From Tethya wilhelma (lineage: Eukaryota; Porifera; Demospongiae; Tethyida; Tethyidae): 64,000 nucleotides of DNA. The DNA is taken from positions 317,533-381,532 of the forward strand of contig CAXIPT010000018.1 in assembly GCA_964030475.1 (NCBI GenBank), in the 5' to 3' direction. Below, piece after piece: positions 1 through 11,823 of this stretch. How positions within the stretch are numbered: the stretch's first letter is position 1; each line of letters begins with the position of its first letter. A program made the position numbers and the translations under genes. The notes beneath the pieces were generated by a model, which ran no database searches, was not told the DNA's origin, and saw only the letters and a list, made by a program, of their open reading frames with translations.

Positions 1-2275
1 CACACACGTACAGACATGAGCAGCTGTTTTAGACCCAGTATCAAGAAGGTGATGTTGTATGCAGTGTCATAAGATGACATCATGTCTATAAAACTGTATG
101 GACTCCTTTTGTTGGTATCACACTGTCTAAAGAAGGAAATGAGTGTGACCACTATGCAATGTGTGATGGAGTTATTATTGGCCATCCACCAAGAGAAAAA
201 AGTAGAATGTTTACTTTTTCTTGATGTCATCTGAAGTCACTAGATATGGCTGTAGGTTGGAAAGCCAAGACAGCTAAACATCCAAGAAAAAGAAGTAGGC
301 CAGTGATCCATTCCATACCGATCACTGATATGAATGCTACTGATTATTGTGTAAGGTTTTTTTATCGATAGTTACAGGTCTTCATCACTTGTAGAATCTT
401 CATATACTGAGCTGAGTCTATCCGGTTGAACGTCGATGTGTTGAATGTGAAGAATGTGCAGTGTGATAAACTAAGTGCTGCATAAATTCCACATGATGCA
501 AACCTGAGAGCGAGCATTAATTAGAAACGGCTCACATTGCTTTGCATGGCGAGTTTTGTTTCTCCCCAAGAAGAGCAGCAAAGCGCTTTTTATGTTATTT
601 CGGTTGGAGATTCCTCCAAGTCCTGTCCAATTTGCATTTTCTGTTTGTGTTATTCATGCAAAAGTGAGTGCCAACTCAGCTCAGACAGAGTATAGTTCAT
701 GTCTGACTTACTGCTAGAAAATAGCATCATTAATCATACTTCAAGTTGAGGAGCACTATTGTTGTGGGTCTATAGATCCATCAGCAGCTACTATTCCACA
801 CTTTTTGAATGAGTGTGCAATGCCAAGCCCACTAGGTTATCAAAACCCATCTCTCACTAGTTGAGAAGTTTCCATAAGTTACATAAGCTTTTAGGGTATC
901 CTACATGTGCCTCATGACTGTATTTTCAACTATCTAAACTATGCTTGTGCAGCCACTTGACATGAAAATCGGGGACAAAATGTAGTCAGTTTTATGTGGT
1001 CTTTGGTTTTAAATCTGATTACAGTAAACTTTTATACAAAGCAAACGTTTCGGTACTCGTAAAATGAAAATGCTTTGCTAATCACAAAGAACAAGCATCA
1101 AATCAGAGCCAATTGAGTGCATGGTGCGATGAAAGCAATATGGCATGACGGGCTGCCTTCAAGCCTTCCAGCAGCCCACCATTCCATCATACTTTCATCA
1201 CACTAGGCATTAGATTGAAAATTGACATATGTACTTGAGACTTTTTCTTGAAATGAGATTCACTTGCAGTGCCTTTAAAAAGTTAATAATTAGGGGCTTC
1301 ACTTGAGGCTCTACATTAGCAAAAATCATGAGATGAACTGTACACTGCCTTTATCTAAACTAGAAGCTGCACGCACTTACTACTAGAGTCAAAGAAGAAT
1401 GGAATGTGGGTTTGGTCAGAGTTGGAATTCTGACCAACAAGAAACTGAATTTTACAAATTTTTTGATGAAAATCCTCAATGGTAGCTTCTTTTTTATCTG
1501 GTGGTGATTGAGTTGTATTCATAGCTCATCTTAGACTCACACAATATCATTTCTTAAATTGTATAAACCACCTGAGGGAAAATTTTAAAATTAGAATTTA
1601 AACTGACTGTTTAGATCGATTTCTCAAGGTTAGCTGTACCATCCTTTAACTTGATTCCTTTGCTCACAGTTCCTCAAACACTCAATGAAGTTGCTCCTAT
1701 GTATCAGGGTACAGAGCTCGAAGAGCATGAATAACACCAGCTTAATTGGCTACATGAAAAAAGTCAAACTGAGCCAATATCACTACATAGCTGAAAGATA
1801 AATGCTTAGAGACATACTTACTACCATTTAATCATCTAAAACCACAACCAATGCTTCGAATTAAGTCCAAAATTAAATGCTTGCAAGCCTTTTGTTAGGA
1901 GGTATAACTACTTTTAGCTAGTCCTTTGTATAGTTCATACTTATTCAAAGAGATACAAGCTATTTTTCTATTTGTTATGACCAGCACAACCATGATCGGC
2001 TACCAGCAGCTACCACAGAGAGCTAACATAAAACTAGGGTCAAAGGTAGTATGTGCGCTTATTAAACAAGCCAAAAGGCCAACATTCGAAGATGTGCCTT
2101 ATAACACGACAGTACTGTAACTCTAAATTATGACATCATTCAGTGCCGAGTTTGTGGAGGGCGAAGATACTCAAGTGATCTGCCACAAAAAGGGCTGGAA
2201 ATTCCTTGCAAAATTATATTTTCAGGCTACGTAAAAACAAATATGAAGTCTTGAACATTATAGAGATAAAAAATA
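1..2275. other. No recognisable gene; intergenic or old repeat
   Basis: The stretch opens with a short CA microsatellite. Open frames on both strands are short, interrupted, and show no domain I recognise. No terminal inverted repeat or second copy of this sequence is seen elsewhere in the window. It may contain very old repeat relics or non-coding DNA. Confidence 0.5.
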
Positions 2276-2429
2276 TTAATAAGAAATAAATAATCTCAGC
2301 ACTACCACAGTATATAAATTTATACATGTTTGACAAACAGAATAATTAGTGATGTATAAATGATCAGTATACACATTCTTGGTCACTCTCCATGGTCTCC
2401 AGCTCTCGATAGCTGTCTCACTGACACTG

Positions 2430-3160
2430 TCACTCTGTTTCTCCATCAGTCTCATTTTCTTCTGACTCTCCAACTGCCTCTGTGTCACTGTGGTCAGTCT
2501 TTCCTAACCAAGACTGCAGTAATTCCTGATCGAATGAAGCCATAATTGATGACAATCTCAGGGCAGTCAACTAAATACTTCATCATTTCCACTAGCCATT
2601 TCGCACATACTTGCTTCATGACTGCCATACTCAAATCAACTCTGCTGTGGCTATGTATTCTCCATCCAGTCCATCAAGCTGTTGCATGACCTGGTTGGAA
2701 TATGTACCACTCCTGAAATTTGGCCTTGATAAATGCTTTGGCTGGCTTATTGACTAAGATGTTGAGCAGTTGGAACTTGTCTGTAGTGTTTGGTGATAGC
2801 AGAACAACATGTTTTCAAGAGCAGCATTAATGGTAGGTGTAACTTGACCATTAAAGTTGTCAATAATGACAAGTGCTGGTTTGTTATTATCAAGAAGCTC
2901 CCGAGTGGACTCCACGTTTGGCACAATGTCACTAAAGTACAACAACATGGTCTCTTCTGTGGACCAGTGTTTGGGCGAGTATGTTTTGCTCCAATCTGAA
3001 AGGAAGTAATAGAGTGGGTGACAACACTGTTTTCCCCTTATAGATCAATTGAACTGGCAGAAAATCACCAACAATGCTTCCACTGCAATGATCTGCCACT
3101 TGTGTCACACCGGTCATCTCCACTCTTTTTGAACCTCTGTGATCCATGGTCAGGCACAAA
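2430..3160 (-). pseudogene. Decayed pogo-like (Tc1/mariner superfamily) DDE transposase
   Basis: Read on minus, the fragments come in the order expected for a pogo/Tigger/jerky-type DDE_1 transposase. A strand matching MTGVTQVADHCSGS...LPVQLIYKGKT (about 3,120-3,030) is followed by a DW..TYSPKHWSTEETM block (about 2,985-2,940). Next comes PALVIIDNFNGQ carrying the second catalytic Asp (about 2,885-2,850), then NTTDKFQ and VNKPAKAFI...FQEWY (about 2,780-2,690). A tail with MAVMKQVCAKWLVEM and GFIRSGIT lies at about 2,625-2,525. These blocks lie in different frames, so there are at least two frameshifts, plus an in-frame stop after the FQEWY block. The N-terminal DNA-binding region is not identifiable. 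The family normally excises and inserts DNA at TA; this copy cannot encode an active enzyme. Confidence 0.75.
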
Positions 3161-5080
3161 AGTTGATCCCAGTTTAATATGAGTTCAGGTGTTATCTATT
3201 CTAGTGGTGACGTCTTCAGCTCCTTGAGACACAGTCATACAGGAAGCCCTAAATTTGAGCTTACGTGACCTACTTTTTGCTAGTTTTGCTTGTTTACTTA
3301 GCTCCTAACCGTACCGGTTTTCAATGCTAAATCTATTCATTCTTGATTACAAACACATGGACAAATAATATACGATTCTCCATAACTGTTCGAAATAGTT
3401 GACGTATTTCAACCAATCATTGATTTTTAGGTGCGGAATTCAAAAAAAATGGTGCTGTAGGCCTATGGTGTCACCCACTTTATTACTTCTGTGCAACTCT
3501 GTCTTTAAGCCTTTCGGAGTTATAAATTTTGTATACGCGATGCACGCTTGTATAAAATGAATGCAGAAGTTAAATTTCTTCGCAGATTTAATTTTCGTAT
3601 ATTCGAATGGAATACGAAAAATACGAAAATTTCCCGCTATATATATGGTAATTAAAGAATGTAGTCCGTATAGAATAAAATTATTCTATTATTAAATGAT
3701 CCCCTCATACCTTTGTTCAACCTGCTTTCCTATGACGAGCCTGTTGAGCCTGAGTTAGTTCTGCTGGCTCAGTGCCTTTTGGAAGACTTGGTTTGTGCTT
3801 GACAATATCAAAGAATTATCAGCTGCCGTTTGTTAGCCGTTTGCTTGCAGAATGGTGATTCAGCAAGCATGGTGAATATGTTATAGTTATAAATGCGCTG
3901 TTTTTTAATACTTTCTTTAGCAACATTGCTTAGCAGTCTGTCCAGAATAACTAAGGAAAAGCTTTCTTTTGATACAACAAACCTTAGAAGGCGCTCAAGT
4001 GAGCGAGCGCGTGTTAAACAGTTCAGTTTAATGAATGGGTGGGGCTAAAACCCGCCTAACTAAATAGGTGTGGCTTCCAGTTGCACAAAATTTTTGGCAC
4101 ACTTTGCACACAGCTCTCTCTTGGCCCTCTCTTTTGTGAAATCCTGGCTGCACCAATGAAGGCCCAGGGCCACGGTATACGTAGTTAATTATAGTTATAC
4201 ATTTTTTTCACAGCTTAAATCTATGATTTCAGCTTTGGATAACTCCCGACTGGATGGATCCAAACTTGCATTAAAAGACATGCTTAGTAGGGAGTTAATG
4301 AGAATGAAAATGGACCATTTTGTACAGTGCCAGGTCTAAAGAAAGCTTTTGTTTATGGACTAAATTGAATGTGTTCTGTCCTCGCTTTCAGTAGGCATGC
4401 TAGCGCTCTACTAGTCAACAATAGTTTAATGTATTCTTTGAATAAGTCACAGACTGAACAGTTGCACAAAACCAATAGCTTTAAATACACTAGTTAATGA
4501 CGTGATAAGCACAACTTAATAATTACATTACACTACACAGTTCAGAGTACAGTATAGTACAGTACAGTACAGTAGTAGAGTACAGTAGGTATTGGTTGAT
4601 ACAACGCAAATCAATGACAAGCAGACACTTCCCTTTAGCATTAAAAATAACTTATCATCTTCAACCGGATTGAACATAGCCAAACACAAAGGAGGGAGGG
4701 CATCTCTAGAACACGGCAATGCACTGCAACAGTACCTCATGAGACTTTTGCATTCTCTGGCTAGCGACGTGAGCCAGTTGATTTAGATAAGCCTTGCCCT
4801 AATTCTTATTACATGTTTGCATACCAGAGCTTTGTACGCAGTCATTAATAGGCATGTATATTTTTGGTGTGACAAACTTTCCCCTTTACAGGAAGCTAGG
4901 GATGGTCTTCTAATTTGGTTGCAGACCATTTCTACATTTAATAGTGCACCTATCCGGTTCCCCCCTGCATAACTAGACCAAAGTTTCTCTTACCAACAAC
5001 ATGCCATTGCTTGGCATGCTATATAGATATATCACTGCACACGAGCTAAAGTTTCCATACCTAAAATATACCTGCCATTG
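3161..5080. other. Gene-free stretch with repeat scraps
   Basis: No protein domain is recognised. At about 3,590-3,660 there is a piece resembling the end of a TA-flanked MITE (cgaaaatttcccgctatata), related to the better-preserved copy at 33,114-33,321. A short acagt-type microsatellite lies at about 4,553-4,587. The small open frames at 4,528-4,786 on both strands overlap each other and match nothing known to me. Confidence 0.45.
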
Positions 5081-5082
5081 CA

Positions 5083-5205
5083 GCACACACGAATTAATTA
5101 TTTATGGAGTAGTTTTAGTAGCCATTATCTTGTTTGCTCACTTTTTACGATTTGGTCATTTGTGTGTCTCATTACATTTCCAATGTTGTTTTTTTACTTG
5201 TTTTT
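5083..5205. repeat. MITE family B, single arm
   Basis: This block (cttgtttgctcactttttac, then cattacatttccaatgttg) matches one arm of the palindromic repeat seen whole at 55,671-55,945 and 51,671-51,925. Only one arm is present, so it is a truncated copy. It has no coding content. Confidence 0.6.
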
Positions 5206-5445
5206 TATAGGGCTGCATAACTAATAGCATTGGAGTAATGATTGGATTAAATCAGTATACATGAATAGTTGTTTTGCTGACACCTTTATCCATGCATGTG
5301 GGCACAATTTTGGACATACATTGAAAATATAAAAATCAATCCCTCACTAAGTTTGTAGCCTGTAAGAATCCAATTAAGGTGCTTAGATGTTCATGATGTG
5401 TGTTTGATCTCTTTTAATACGGTGCTTACTAAAATTTTGCCATGC

Positions 5446-5570
5446 AGCACTCAGGAATTAATTATTCATTGAGTAGCCATTCCATCTTATTTGTTCGCTT
5501 TTTTACGATTTGGTCATTCCTGTGTCTCATTATATTTTCAATGTTTGATTTTTTCTTGTTTGTTGTGATT
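5446..5570. repeat. MITE family B, single arm
   Basis: Second truncated arm of the same palindromic family (tatttgttcgcttttttacg, then cattcctgtgtctcattata), 240 bp after the previous one and in the same orientation. The intervening DNA shows no matching opposite arm. Confidence 0.6.
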
Positions 5571-5784
5571 TTTTTTACTTGTGCACACAATAAGAATAGA
5601 CAACAATATTATAATGCAATAATGATAAAAATAACAATAATAGTAAGCACAAAAATAAAAATAATGGTGGAGTTCAATAACATAAAATGTTCCTACTAAT
5701 TATATTAACTTGAGAATTTGTAAACTTGAATTAAAGACTTACTTTAAGGTTAAGCACTATTGTGTGTGGATGTGGATGGGTCCA

Positions 5785-5990
5785 CCCACACCACCATCAT
5801 CCCTATCCCCATCCCCACTGCCACCACCATTCCTCCTGTCACCACCATTCCCACCGTCACCAACAATCTCATTTGAAATTGAAAGATTTAAAACGATGTA
5901 GCAGGCAGATACTCATAAGCCACTCTAATGCTTGCATCTATGCCCAAGAAGTTTATCATCTTCTTTTTCTCTTTCTCTTTCTCTTTCTCT
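5785..5990. repeat. Low-complexity CCACCATC and CTTTCT tracts
   Basis: C-rich ccaccatcatcc-type repeats are followed by a cttttct microsatellite. The same block recurs at 9,169-9,372 with fewer cttttct units, as expected from slippage after the duplication. Open frames here give only His/Pro-rich or Phe/Leu-rich low-complexity peptides. Confidence 0.7.
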
Positions 5991-6811
5991 TTCCACTCTT
6001 TCTTCCTGTATATTTCCAAACTCTTCTACTTCTCTTTCTGTTTGCAAAAGAAAAAAAAAATAACCAAACTGCAAGAAAAATAAACAACGGACATACCAGA
6101 TCTTCCATGCTTTTTCACCAAAAATAGTTGCATAGTAAGAACAGTTCCTTTTATACTGTGTTTCTAGGTGGACAGCTGCAACTTTTTTCTGCCAATAATT
6201 ATTATTAGAATGTAAAGTTTTGGTCATGTTAACAACCAACATACATTTATACTTGCACATGCAAGTCATTTATCTGCACATGAGTCATGTATTGAACATA
6301 AAGTTAATTGCTCAGTGGCATTAAGGACTGGGTCACAATATGTACCTAATTAAGGTAAAATTTTATGCAAATTTGAAATAACTACTTGTAGAATTATGCT
6401 ATTATCATGGAAATGTAACTGAAAAACTTTATCATCCATAACATTTTCCAAAAAAATTTGGCCATGTGTATTCATGTAATTAATTAATCGTAATATAAGG
6501 GCTGTAACCATGGCAAAAGTTTTAATTTCAACATTATGTTCTAAATTTTCAGTGATTAGAATTTTGATATGTTTGCAATGGAGAGTTAATAATTTTCTAT
6601 ATAAAGCACATCACCAAAAATGACAAAAACGGCAATAACTCACCACGGAAATGACATATCAAAATGTTCCCATGCATTCAGTGTTCAAAATTTGGTTGCC
6701 GGTCCTTATATTCTGGAAAAATAATTATTCATTAGATGAGGGGTTAAGTTCAAACTTCATTAATACTATGACAAATTTGTGTTTTAATAATTTGATCAAT
6801 GTGTTGAAATA

Positions 6812-7370
6812 TAACTATACAAGGAGTGTGGCTCCCTTCATTCGCCACGCTCCTGGCTTGTGTATGAAGTATACTGATCTTTACAGCTAGATCTGCATCT
6901 GTATTATACTACAACTTAATGAAAGGAAACTTCAAAGCATGCATACAGGCTGCTCTTTTAAGCCAGGCCAGCTCAGCAATTTGTACTTACTATGTGAGGT
7001 CATAGACGACCCTTTTCTGACTTCCGCCATTTTGCAATCAACTGGCAAAGAAACTCGTTATCTGGCTAGCTGTGTTTCATGTACAGCGACAGAGAAGCAG
7101 ACTCCTAGCTACAGTGACTGTTCTCACATCGTTACGCTTCTTTTGTGAAAGATTGGCTCCAATATCGCGCTTATTCGTCAGATACAGATGCCACTGGTAA
7201 GCCCTGTCAGCGATCTCAAAAACAGTTAGCATCACTTGTTATTTTATTCTAGGCTAGCACTGTATAAGCTATTCTGAGCTTGTGTCCTCCACAGTCCAGA
7301 GAAAAAGCAGCTTTTAGTTCGAGGTTGCATCACTTCTGGTGACCCTCCGTAACACATGGACGGACACATG
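6812..7370 (+). repeat. Interspersed repeat with 5' hairpin (family H), copy 1
   Basis: The copy begins with a strong palindrome (aaggagtgtggc ... gccacgctcct, loop ctccgttcat-like) and ends near a tggtgaccctccgt motif followed by acacat. Other copies lie at 10,196-10,593 (part of the tandem duplication) and 27,875-28,565, with a fragment at 28,726-28,800. The shared interior includes a block at about 6,960-7,225 that has short open frames but no recognised domain. The structure could be a SINE-like or MITE-like non-autonomous repeat. Confidence 0.6.
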
Positions 7371-7384
7371 TGATTACAATAATT

Positions 7385-7525
7385 TACTTGAAATTAGTAG
7401 TGCCAAACATTCAAAAGAGTACAGCGTGGGCTGTAAGTACTTACTTAAGAGAGTACTTGAGTGGCGCAATGCAAGAAACTAATCATACACTGAGTCAGAA
7501 GAATTTCGTTACCAGAAGAGCTCCA
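7385..7525 (+). pseudogene. Fragment of a recombinase-like (DUF3504/ZMYM-like) protein
   Basis: The peptide around VPN..KSTAWAVSTY..E matches two other fragments in the window (25,790-25,960 and 26,380-26,560), where it reads PKSTAWAVNTFREWRNARN. That pattern resembles the N-terminal helical block of DUF3504/ZMYM2-type or Crypton-like proteins. This is recalled similarity, not a search. The copy has small insertions that break the frame and lies in the 356-bp segment missing from duplication unit 2. Confidence 0.35.
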
Positions 7526-7988
7526 TACAAGAATGGAGATGTAGGGAACGCCCTAAAATTTGAATATGGAAATTTTATGAATATTGATTAGTATTGCGTA
7601 AAAGCGACTTACAAGGATCAGCCTCCACTTCTCTCACTTAGATGAAAGAAAGAACTACTTTATACACATCAATCCGGATCAAATCAAACTGGTTGGAATC
7701 CGAATTGGGAGCGTTTCACCTATTAGAAAAATCCAGCTGTAGTGTAAATGCAAACCTGGCTTAAAACCGGATCAATGATGTAACTGGGTGTGCATTAATT
7801 AGAATGAAAATCTAAGCGAGTGAAATATTCTTTCTTTGGAAGCTCAATAGGTAAGACTCCACACAGTTCTTTCCTGTTTTTTCTCAAGTGTTTTTTGAGA
7901 CCATCATTTTTCTTTGTACGTTGATATTGTTGATAGCAGGCAAAATTCTGGTAAAAAAATATATAGCTCTAGATTACAAAAAGATTCC

Positions 7989-8691
7989 TGAAAGATTCGG
8001 GTTAACTTTTCCGCAGAGATTACGCTACGAAGCGATGTTGAGATGATTGGAACGAGAAATTGCTTTTAACCAACTTTATTGAAAAAGTGGAAGACTGAAA
8101 ATATGCTAAAAACTAGACACTTATATAGTAAACTACAGTATGATCTAATATCTACACACAAATTAAAAGGGAATTATGCAATACAGGAATTGTGAACTAA
8201 AGAAAAACCACAATTTGACAACATAGCACATCATACATGCCCTAGCTAGTACAAATCAGGAACTCAACTCAAAAGCATAAAGAGCAAAATGAGCATACAT
8301 ATCCTGAGTGATCTGAGAGATTAAGAAACATGTGAGAGCAAAAGTATTGCACAACCTAACATACACCTATAACACACATAACTGAAAAGAACCACATCCT
8401 AGATACTAGAACACAAAATCACAAATTAAACCACAGTCATCCTAAATACAAATCAAAGACATATTCAAAGGTACAAATCAGAAACATTAAGACACACCAT
8501 ACCAAATAAGAACATACACGCAAACCACCATTTATGCTTGCAAATGATATAAGCGTACACCTGACAAATTAAGCCTACGACTAACCAAAATAAATAACAA
8601 ATACAATATTTAAACATCAAAGGCCTAAACAGGAAGAATAAAGTGTACCATACATAAATCATAACCAAATTAAATACCCATAAATGTCACA
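7989..8691 (-). repeat. LTR of gypsy element 1 (duplicated copy)
   Basis: About 703 bp, matching the LTR at 15,999-16,705. The outer TG dinucleotide is missing (it starts tgaaagattcgg rather than tgtgaaagatt). It ends taaatgtcaca on the plus strand, so the LTR runs TGTGACATTTA...TTTCA on minus. It is followed at 8,692 by the same polypurine-tract region as the main element. It is the 3' LTR copy carried by tandem unit 1. Confidence 0.85.
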
Positions 8692-9013
8692 CTCCTCCCC
8701 CCTTCTCCGGCGACAAACTAGTTGGTCGCGATTCGAGATAAGGCGTCAGCGTTACCATTGTCTTTCCCTGGGCGATGCTGAACCTTGTAATCAAAGGGTT
8801 GGAGAGCCAAACTCCAGCGTGTCAACCTAGCATTGTTTTCCTTCAGACGATCGAGCCATTCCAAAGATCTGTGGTCAGTTACAATTAAAAAACGGCCGAC
8901 CAAGCAGATATACACGAAATGCAGCAGTTGCTAATTTGATTGCTAGTAGCTCCTTTTCAACAGTGGAGTATCTCTGCTCTCGAGGGAGTAGCTTCCTGCT
9001 GTAATAACTGAGT
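8692..9013 (-). pseudogene. Truncated gypsy RNase H fragment (element 1 duplicate)
   Basis: Minus-strand frames encode the end of a Ty3/gypsy RNase H domain, with [19 protein letters not shown] and HRPGKDNGNADALSR. Upstream pol sequence is absent because the tandem-duplication join falls at about 9,013. One extra T in a run at about 8,887 shifts the frame before VTDHRS. At the codon where the main copy has a stop (11,824), this copy still has a lysine codon, so the two copies carry different lesions. Confidence 0.8.
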
Positions 9014-11012
9014 AATAACAATAATAGTAAGCACAAAAATAAAAATAATGGTGGAGTTCAATAACATAAAATGTTCCTACTAATTATATTAACTTGAGAA
9101 TTTGTAAACTTGAATTAAAGACTTACTTTAAGGTTAAGCACTATTGTGTGTGGATGTGGATGGGTCCACCCACACCACCATCATCCCTATCCCTATCCCC
9201 ACTGCCACCACCATTCCTCCTGTCACCACCATTCCCACCGTCACCAACAATCTCATTTGAAATTGAAAGATTTAAAACGATGTAGCAGGCAGATACTCAT
9301 AAGCCACTCTAATGCTTGCATCTATGCCCAAGAAGTTTATCATCTTCTTTTTCTCTTTCTCTTTGTCTTTCCACTCTTTCTTCCTGTATATTTCCAAACT
9401 CTTCTACTTCTCTTTCTGTTTGTAAAAGAAAAAAAAAATTAACCAAACTGCAAGAAAAATAAACAACGGACACACCAGATCTTCCATGCTTTTTCACCAA
9501 AAATAGTTGCATAGTAAGAACAGTTCCTTTTATACTGTGTTTCTAGGTGGACAGCTGCAACTTTTTTCTGCCAATAATTATTATTAGAATGTAAAGTTTT
9601 GGTCATGTTAACAACCAACATACATTTATACTTGCACATGCAAGTCATTTATCTGCACATGCATCATGTATTGAACATAAAGTTAATTGCTCAGTGGCAT
9701 TAAGGACTGGGTCACAATATGTAGCTAATTAAGGTAAAATTTTATGCAAATTTGAAATAACTACTTGTAGAATTATGCTATTATCATGGAAATGTAACTG
9801 AAAAACTTTATCATCCATAACATTTTCCAAAACAACTTGGCCATGTGTATTCATGTAATTAATTAATCGTAATATAAGGGCTGTAACCATGGCAAAAGTT
9901 TTAATTTCAACATTATGTTCTAAATTTTCAGTGATTAGAATTTTGATATGTTTGCAATGGAGAGTTAATAATTTTCTATATAAAGCACATCACCAAAAAT
10001 GACAAAAACGGCAATAACTCACCACGGAAATGACATATCAAAATTCTACTCAAAATGTTCCCATGCATTCAGTGTTCAAAATTTGGTTGCCAGTCCTTAT
10101 ATTCTGGAAAAATAATTATTCATTAGATGAGGGGTTAAGTTCATACTATGACAAATTTGTGTTTTAATAATTTGATCAATGTGTTGAAATATAACTATAC
10201 AAGGAGTGTGGCTCCTTTCGTTCGCCACGCTCCTGGCTTGTGTATGAAGTATACTGATGTTTACAGCTAGATCTGCATCTGTATAATACTACAACTTAAT
10301 GAAAGGAAACTTCAAAGCATGCATACAGGCTGCTCTTTTAAGCCAGGCCAGCTCAGCAATTTGTACTTACTACGTGAGGTCATAGACGACCCTTTTCTGA
10401 CTTCCGCCATTTTGCAATCAACTGGCAAAGAAACTCGTTATCTGGCTAGCTGTGTTTCATGTACAGCGACAGAGAAGCAGACAGTGACTGTTCTCACATC
10501 GTTACGCTTCTTTTGTGAAAGATTGGCTCCAATATCGCGCTTATTCGTCAGATACAGATGCCACTGGTAAGCCCTGTCAGCGATCTCAAAAAGAATATTG
10601 ATTAGTATTGCGTAAAAGCGACTTACAAGGATCAGCCTCCACTTCTCTCACTTAGATGAAAGAAAGAACTACTATAACCCCGTTTATACACATTAATCCG
10701 GATCAAATCAAACTGGTTGGAATCCGAATTGGGAGCGTTTCACCTATTAGAACAATCCAGCTGTAGTGTAAATGCAAACCTGGCTTGAAACTGGATCAAT
10801 GATGTAACTGGGTGTGCATTAATTAGAATGAAAATCTAAGCGAGTGGAATATTCTTTCTTTGGAAGCTCAATAGGTAAGAGTCTACACAGTTCTTTCCTG
10901 TTTTTTCTTAAGTGTTTTTTGAGACCATCATTTTTCTTTGTACGTTGATATTGTTGATAGCAGGCTAAATTCTGGTAAAAAAAATATAGCTCTAGATTTT
11001 AAAAAGATTTAA

Positions 11013-11524
11013 AAAGGAATTATGCAATACAGGAATTGTGAACTAAAGAAAAACCACAATTTGACAACATAGCACATCATACATGCCCTAGCTAGTACAA
11101 ATCAGGAACTCAACTCAAAAGCATAAAGAGCAAAATGAGCATCAAATAGTAATATCCTGAGTGATCTGAGAGATTAAGGAACATGTGAGAGCAAAAGTAT
11201 TGCACAACCTAACATACACCAATAACACACACAACTGAAAAGAACCACATCCTAGATACTAGAACACAAAATCACAAATTAAACCACAGTCATCCTAAAT
11301 ACAAATCAAAGACATATTCAAAGGTACAAATCAGAAACATTAAGACACACCATACCAAATAAGAACATACACGCAAACCACCATTCATGCTTGCAAATGA
11401 TATAAGTGTACACCTGACAAATTAAGCCTACGACTAACCAAAATAAATAACAAATACAATATTTAAACATCAAAGGAAGAATAAACATAAATCATAACCA
11501 AATTAAATACCCATAAACGTCACA
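11013..11524 (-). repeat. 3' LTR of element 1, truncated
   Basis: Matches 8,165-8,691 and 16,175-16,705. About 178 bp of the LTR end distal to pol are missing, so only roughly 512 of 707 bp remain. Two separate 10-bp blocks present in the other LTRs (8,624-8,633 and 8,643-8,652) are absent near 11,476 and 11,487. Confidence 0.8.
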
Positions 11525-11541
11525 CTCCTCCCCCCTTCTCC
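11525..11541 (-). promoter_or_regulatory. Polypurine tract of element 1
   Basis: On minus this reads GGAGAAGGGGGGAGGAG and abuts the start of the 3' LTR (TGTGACG here). That is where a polypurine tract priming plus-strand DNA synthesis is expected. The same tract borders the LTR copy at 8,692. Confidence 0.7.
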
Positions 11542-11823
11542 GGCGACAAACTAGTTGGTCGCGATTCAAGATAAGGCATCAGCGTTACCATTGTCTTTCC
11601 CTGGGCAATGCTGAACCTTGTAATCAAAGGGCTGGAGAGCCAAACTCCAGCGTGTCAACCTAGCATTGTTTTCCTTCAGACGATCGAGCCATTTCAAAGA
11701 TCTGTGGTCAGTTACAATCAAAAACGGCCGACCAAGCAGATATACACGAAACGCAGCAGTTGCTAATTTGATTGCTAGTAGCTCCTTTTTAACAGTGGAG
11801 TATCTCTGCTCTCAAGGGAGTAG
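11542..11823 (-). pseudogene. RNase H C-terminal part of element 1 pol, beyond a stop
   Basis: The reading frame of the 611-residue ORF continues past the stop at 11,824-11,826 and encodes the end of RNase H (VTDHRSLKWL, NNARLTRW, GKDNGNADALSR) up to about 11,545. The stop is a TAG where the duplicate copy at about 8,990 has AAG. It therefore looks like a recent nonsense change rather than the natural end of pol. The natural end falls just before the polypurine tract. Confidence 0.75.

Larger units (their letters stand above)
5631..9013. repeat. Tandem segmental duplication, unit 1
   Basis: The sequence from about 5,631 recurs from about 9,015 in the same orientation at an offset of about 3,384 bp. 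The unit holds flanking repeat DNA (5,631-7,988), a gypsy LTR (7,989-8,691) and the last part of that gypsy pol region (8,692-9,013). The join at about 9,013 fuses gypsy-internal sequence directly to the start of the unit, which is the expected breakpoint of a head-to-tail duplication. Unit 1 keeps a 356-bp piece (7,223-7,578) and about 180 bp of LTR that unit 2 lacks. It lacks a 10-bp block present at 10,674-10,683. Confidence 0.85.

Noticed and set aside
1..700. Possible helicase-like (PIF1/Helitron) peptides around 590-700
   Set aside because: Only weak, frame-hopping resemblance with no helicase motif in order; not supportable.
5710..6127. ORFs with His/Pro-rich and Phe/Leu-rich peptides, repeated at 9,094-9,442
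   Set aside because: They are translations of C-rich and CTTTCT simple repeats. The frame changes freely between the two duplicate copies.
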